Source: Candidatus Omnitrophota bacterium (GTDB lineage: Bacteria > Omnitrophota > Gorgyraeia > Aquiviventales > Aquiviventaceae). From it: a DNA stretch of 5,279 nucleotides. The position numbers were made by a program, and so were the translations under genes. This document shows positions 4,166 to 5,279 of the stretch, piece after piece. Location of the stretch: contig JACQRE010000035.1 of assembly GCA_016206585.1 (NCBI GenBank), positions 1 through 5,279 of the forward strand, written 5' to 3'. How positions within the stretch are numbered: the first letter of the stretch is position 1; the number at the start of each line of letters is the position of its first letter. The notes under the pieces are model-generated. The model had not been told where the DNA came from. It ran no database searches and saw only the letters and a program-made list of their open reading frames with translations.

Positions 4166-5008
4166 ATGAAGCTGTTCAGCCGACGCCAACCGACCCTCAC
4201 CCGACGCTCCCGGCGCGAGATCCCCGCCGGCCTCTGGACCAAGTGCGAGGCCTGCGGCCAGCTGATCTACAACAAGGCGCTGGACGAACACCTCCGGGTC
4301 TGCCCCAAGTGTGAGTTCCATTTCTCCCTCACCGCCCACCAGCGGCTCCAGTTGACGATCGATGCAGGTACCTTCGAGGAATGGGACGCGGACCTCAGCC
4401 CGATGGATCCGCTGCAGTTCAGCGTCCCCCGGCCGTACGCGGACAAGGTGGTCGAGGAGCAGCAGACCTGCGGCATGACCGACGCCTGCGTCACAGGGAC
4501 GGGGCGGCTGGACGGTCATGAGGCGGTCATTGGGATCACCGATTCCCGGTTCATGATGGGCTCGATGGGCTCGGTGGTGGGCGAACGGCTCACGCGGGCG
4601 ATCGAGCGGGCGGCCGAGCGCCGCCTGCCGCTCATCATCATCTCGGGCTCCGGCGGTGGGGCCAGGATGCAGGAGGGCATGCTCAGCCTCATGCAGATGG
4701 CGAAGACCTCAAGCGCCTTGATGCGGCTCGACGAGGCCGGGGGGCTGTTCCTCTCCGTCCTGACGCACCCCACCATGGCGGGTGTCCTGGCCAGCTTTGC
4801 GACGCTCGGCGACCTCATCATCGCGGAGCCCAAGGCGCTCATCGGTTTCACCGGGCCCCGCGTCATTGAGTCGACGATCCGGCAGAAGCTGCCGGAGGGG
4901 TTTCAGCGCTCGGAGTTCCTGCTGGACCACGGCCTCATCGACCTCATCGTGCACCGCCGGGAGATGAAAGCGACGCTCGCGCGGCTGCTCCGCCATTTCG
5001 GCACCTGA
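4166..5008 (+). CDS. accD: Acetyl-CoA carboxylase carboxyltransferase subunit beta
   Basis: Beta subunit of the AccA2-AccD2 carboxyltransferase, which moves carboxyl groups from biotinyl-AccB to acetyl-CoA to make malonyl-CoA, the first committed step of fatty-acid synthesis in the cytoplasm. The 280 residues are normal for the family. An N-terminal zinc ribbon (WTKCEACGQLIYN...VCPKC) uses Cys27, Cys30, Cys46 and Cys49. The crotonase-fold carboxyltransferase domain follows, with GSMGSVVGERLTRAIERA, the CoA/oxyanion-hole SGSGGGARMQEGMLSLMQMA, and AEPKALIGFTGPRVIE near the end. The start is ATG 4166 (MKLFSRR). An in-frame extension to 4124 would run into the repeat and is rejected. No Shine-Dalgarno precedes 4166, but a 4-codon ORF (4155-4169) overlaps it. 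accA is not in the window. The next gene begins 4 bases after the stop and is not an accD partner known to me. Confidence 0.97.
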   Translation: MKLFSRRQPTLTRRSRREIPAGLWTKCEACGQLIYNKALDEHLRVCPKCEFHFSLTAHQRLQLTIDAGTFEEWDADLSPMDPLQFSVPRPYADKVVEEQQTCGMTDACVTGTGRLDGHEAVIGITDSRFMMGSMGSVVGERLTRAIERAAERRLPLIIISGSGGGARMQEGMLSLMQMAKTSSALMRLDEAGGLFLSVLTHPTMAGVLASFATLGDLIIAEPKALIGFTGPRVIESTIRQKLPEGFQRSEFLLDHGLIDLIVHRREMKATLARLLRHFGT

Positions 5009-5012
5009 CCGC

Positions 5013-5279
5013 ATGGCGCACGTGAACCTCCAGCACGTGTCCAAGGTCTACGAGAGCGGCGTGCTGGCCGTGAAGGAGGCCAATCTCAGCGTGGAGAGCC
5101 GCGAGTTCCTCGTCATCGTCGGGCCCTCCGGCTGCGGCAAGTCGACGCTCCTGCGGATGGTCGCCGGCCTCGAGGAGGTCACCTCGGGCGAGGTCCGCAT
5201 CGGCGGCCGCATCGTGAACCACATCCCCCCGAAGGACCGCGACATCGCGATGGTGTTCCAGAACCACGCGCTGTACCCC
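5013..5279 (+). CDS. ABC transporter ATP-binding protein, MalK/UgpC type (3' end outside window)
   Basis: The frame is open from ATG 5013 to the last base, giving 89 codons of an expected 350 or so. It reads MAHVNLQHVSKVYESG, then the Walker A motif GPSGCGKST (37-45), LLRMVAGLEEVTSGEVRIGGR, and the Q-loop region KDRDIAMVFQNHALYP (74-89) with the Q-loop Gln at 83. The KDRDIAMVFQ stretch is typical of the sugar and glycerol-phosphate importers (MalK, UgpC, MsmX group), which power uptake from the cytoplasmic face. Walker B, the ABC signature and any TOBE regulatory domain lie beyond the window, so substrate cannot be predicted. ATG 5013 lies 4 bases after the accD stop with no Shine-Dalgarno, suggesting coupled translation. 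The usual Tyr after FQN is His here. Confidence 0.95.
   Translation, partial: MAHVNLQHVSKVYESGVLAVKEANLSVESREFLVIVGPSGCGKSTLLRMVAGLEEVTSGEVRIGGRIVNHIPPKDRDIAMVFQNHALYP

Overview
The window is GC-rich bacterial DNA with every recognisable gene on the + strand. The housekeeping genes (dnaJ, accD) are clearly bacterial. Gene starts are often without a Shine-Dalgarno sequence, and the intergenic gaps are filled with 7-bp-period repeats. I have seen such repeats associated with uncultivated lineages (Omnitrophota, NC10, Nitrospirota-like genomes), but this window has no marker that fixes the phylum. The taxonomic suggestion is an inference with low confidence.

Layout. Positions 1-100 hold a heptad-repeat inverted repeat in front of dnaJ (101-1225). 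A second heptad array of different sequence (1228-1283) fills the whole dnaJ-fmdB gap. A tight same-strand run follows, probably one operon: an FmdB-family zinc-ribbon protein (1288-1557), a 70-codon ORF that is a second, degenerate copy of the FmdB C-terminal tail (1559-1771), a VanZ-like membrane protein (conserved part from about 1770 to 2114), an unrecognised six-helix, histidine-rich membrane protein (2117-2788) and a DUF1015 protein (2785-4020). The last two overlap by an ATGA. A third heptad-repeat cluster (4021-4137) separates this run from accD (4166-5008). accD is followed 4 bases later by the start of an ABC-transporter ATPase of the MalK/UgpC type, which is cut by the window end.

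The most striking object is an 87-nt palindromic element (1587-1673). A perfect 16-bp outer stem encloses three back-to-back hairpins, so either strand can fold as an almost fully paired cloverleaf or four-way junction. It sits inside the duplicated FmdB tail, at the point where the ancestral ...FYIT-DYRS... was split. The insertion is 90 nt (30 codons), carries no stop in that frame, and so leaves the reading frame intact. It also supplies the only GTG/ATG-type start upstream of the VanZ-like gene.

Function. DnaJ is a co-chaperone, and AccD is the carboxyltransferase beta subunit of acetyl-CoA carboxylase. The ABC ATPase would energise an uptake system encoded beyond the window. The middle operon has no established joint function. 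Its members (zinc-ribbon protein, VanZ-like protein, His/Cys-rich membrane protein, DUF1015) are all poorly characterised, and I do not assign a pathway. No tRNA, rRNA, CRISPR array, complete insertion sequence or convincing rho-independent terminator was seen.
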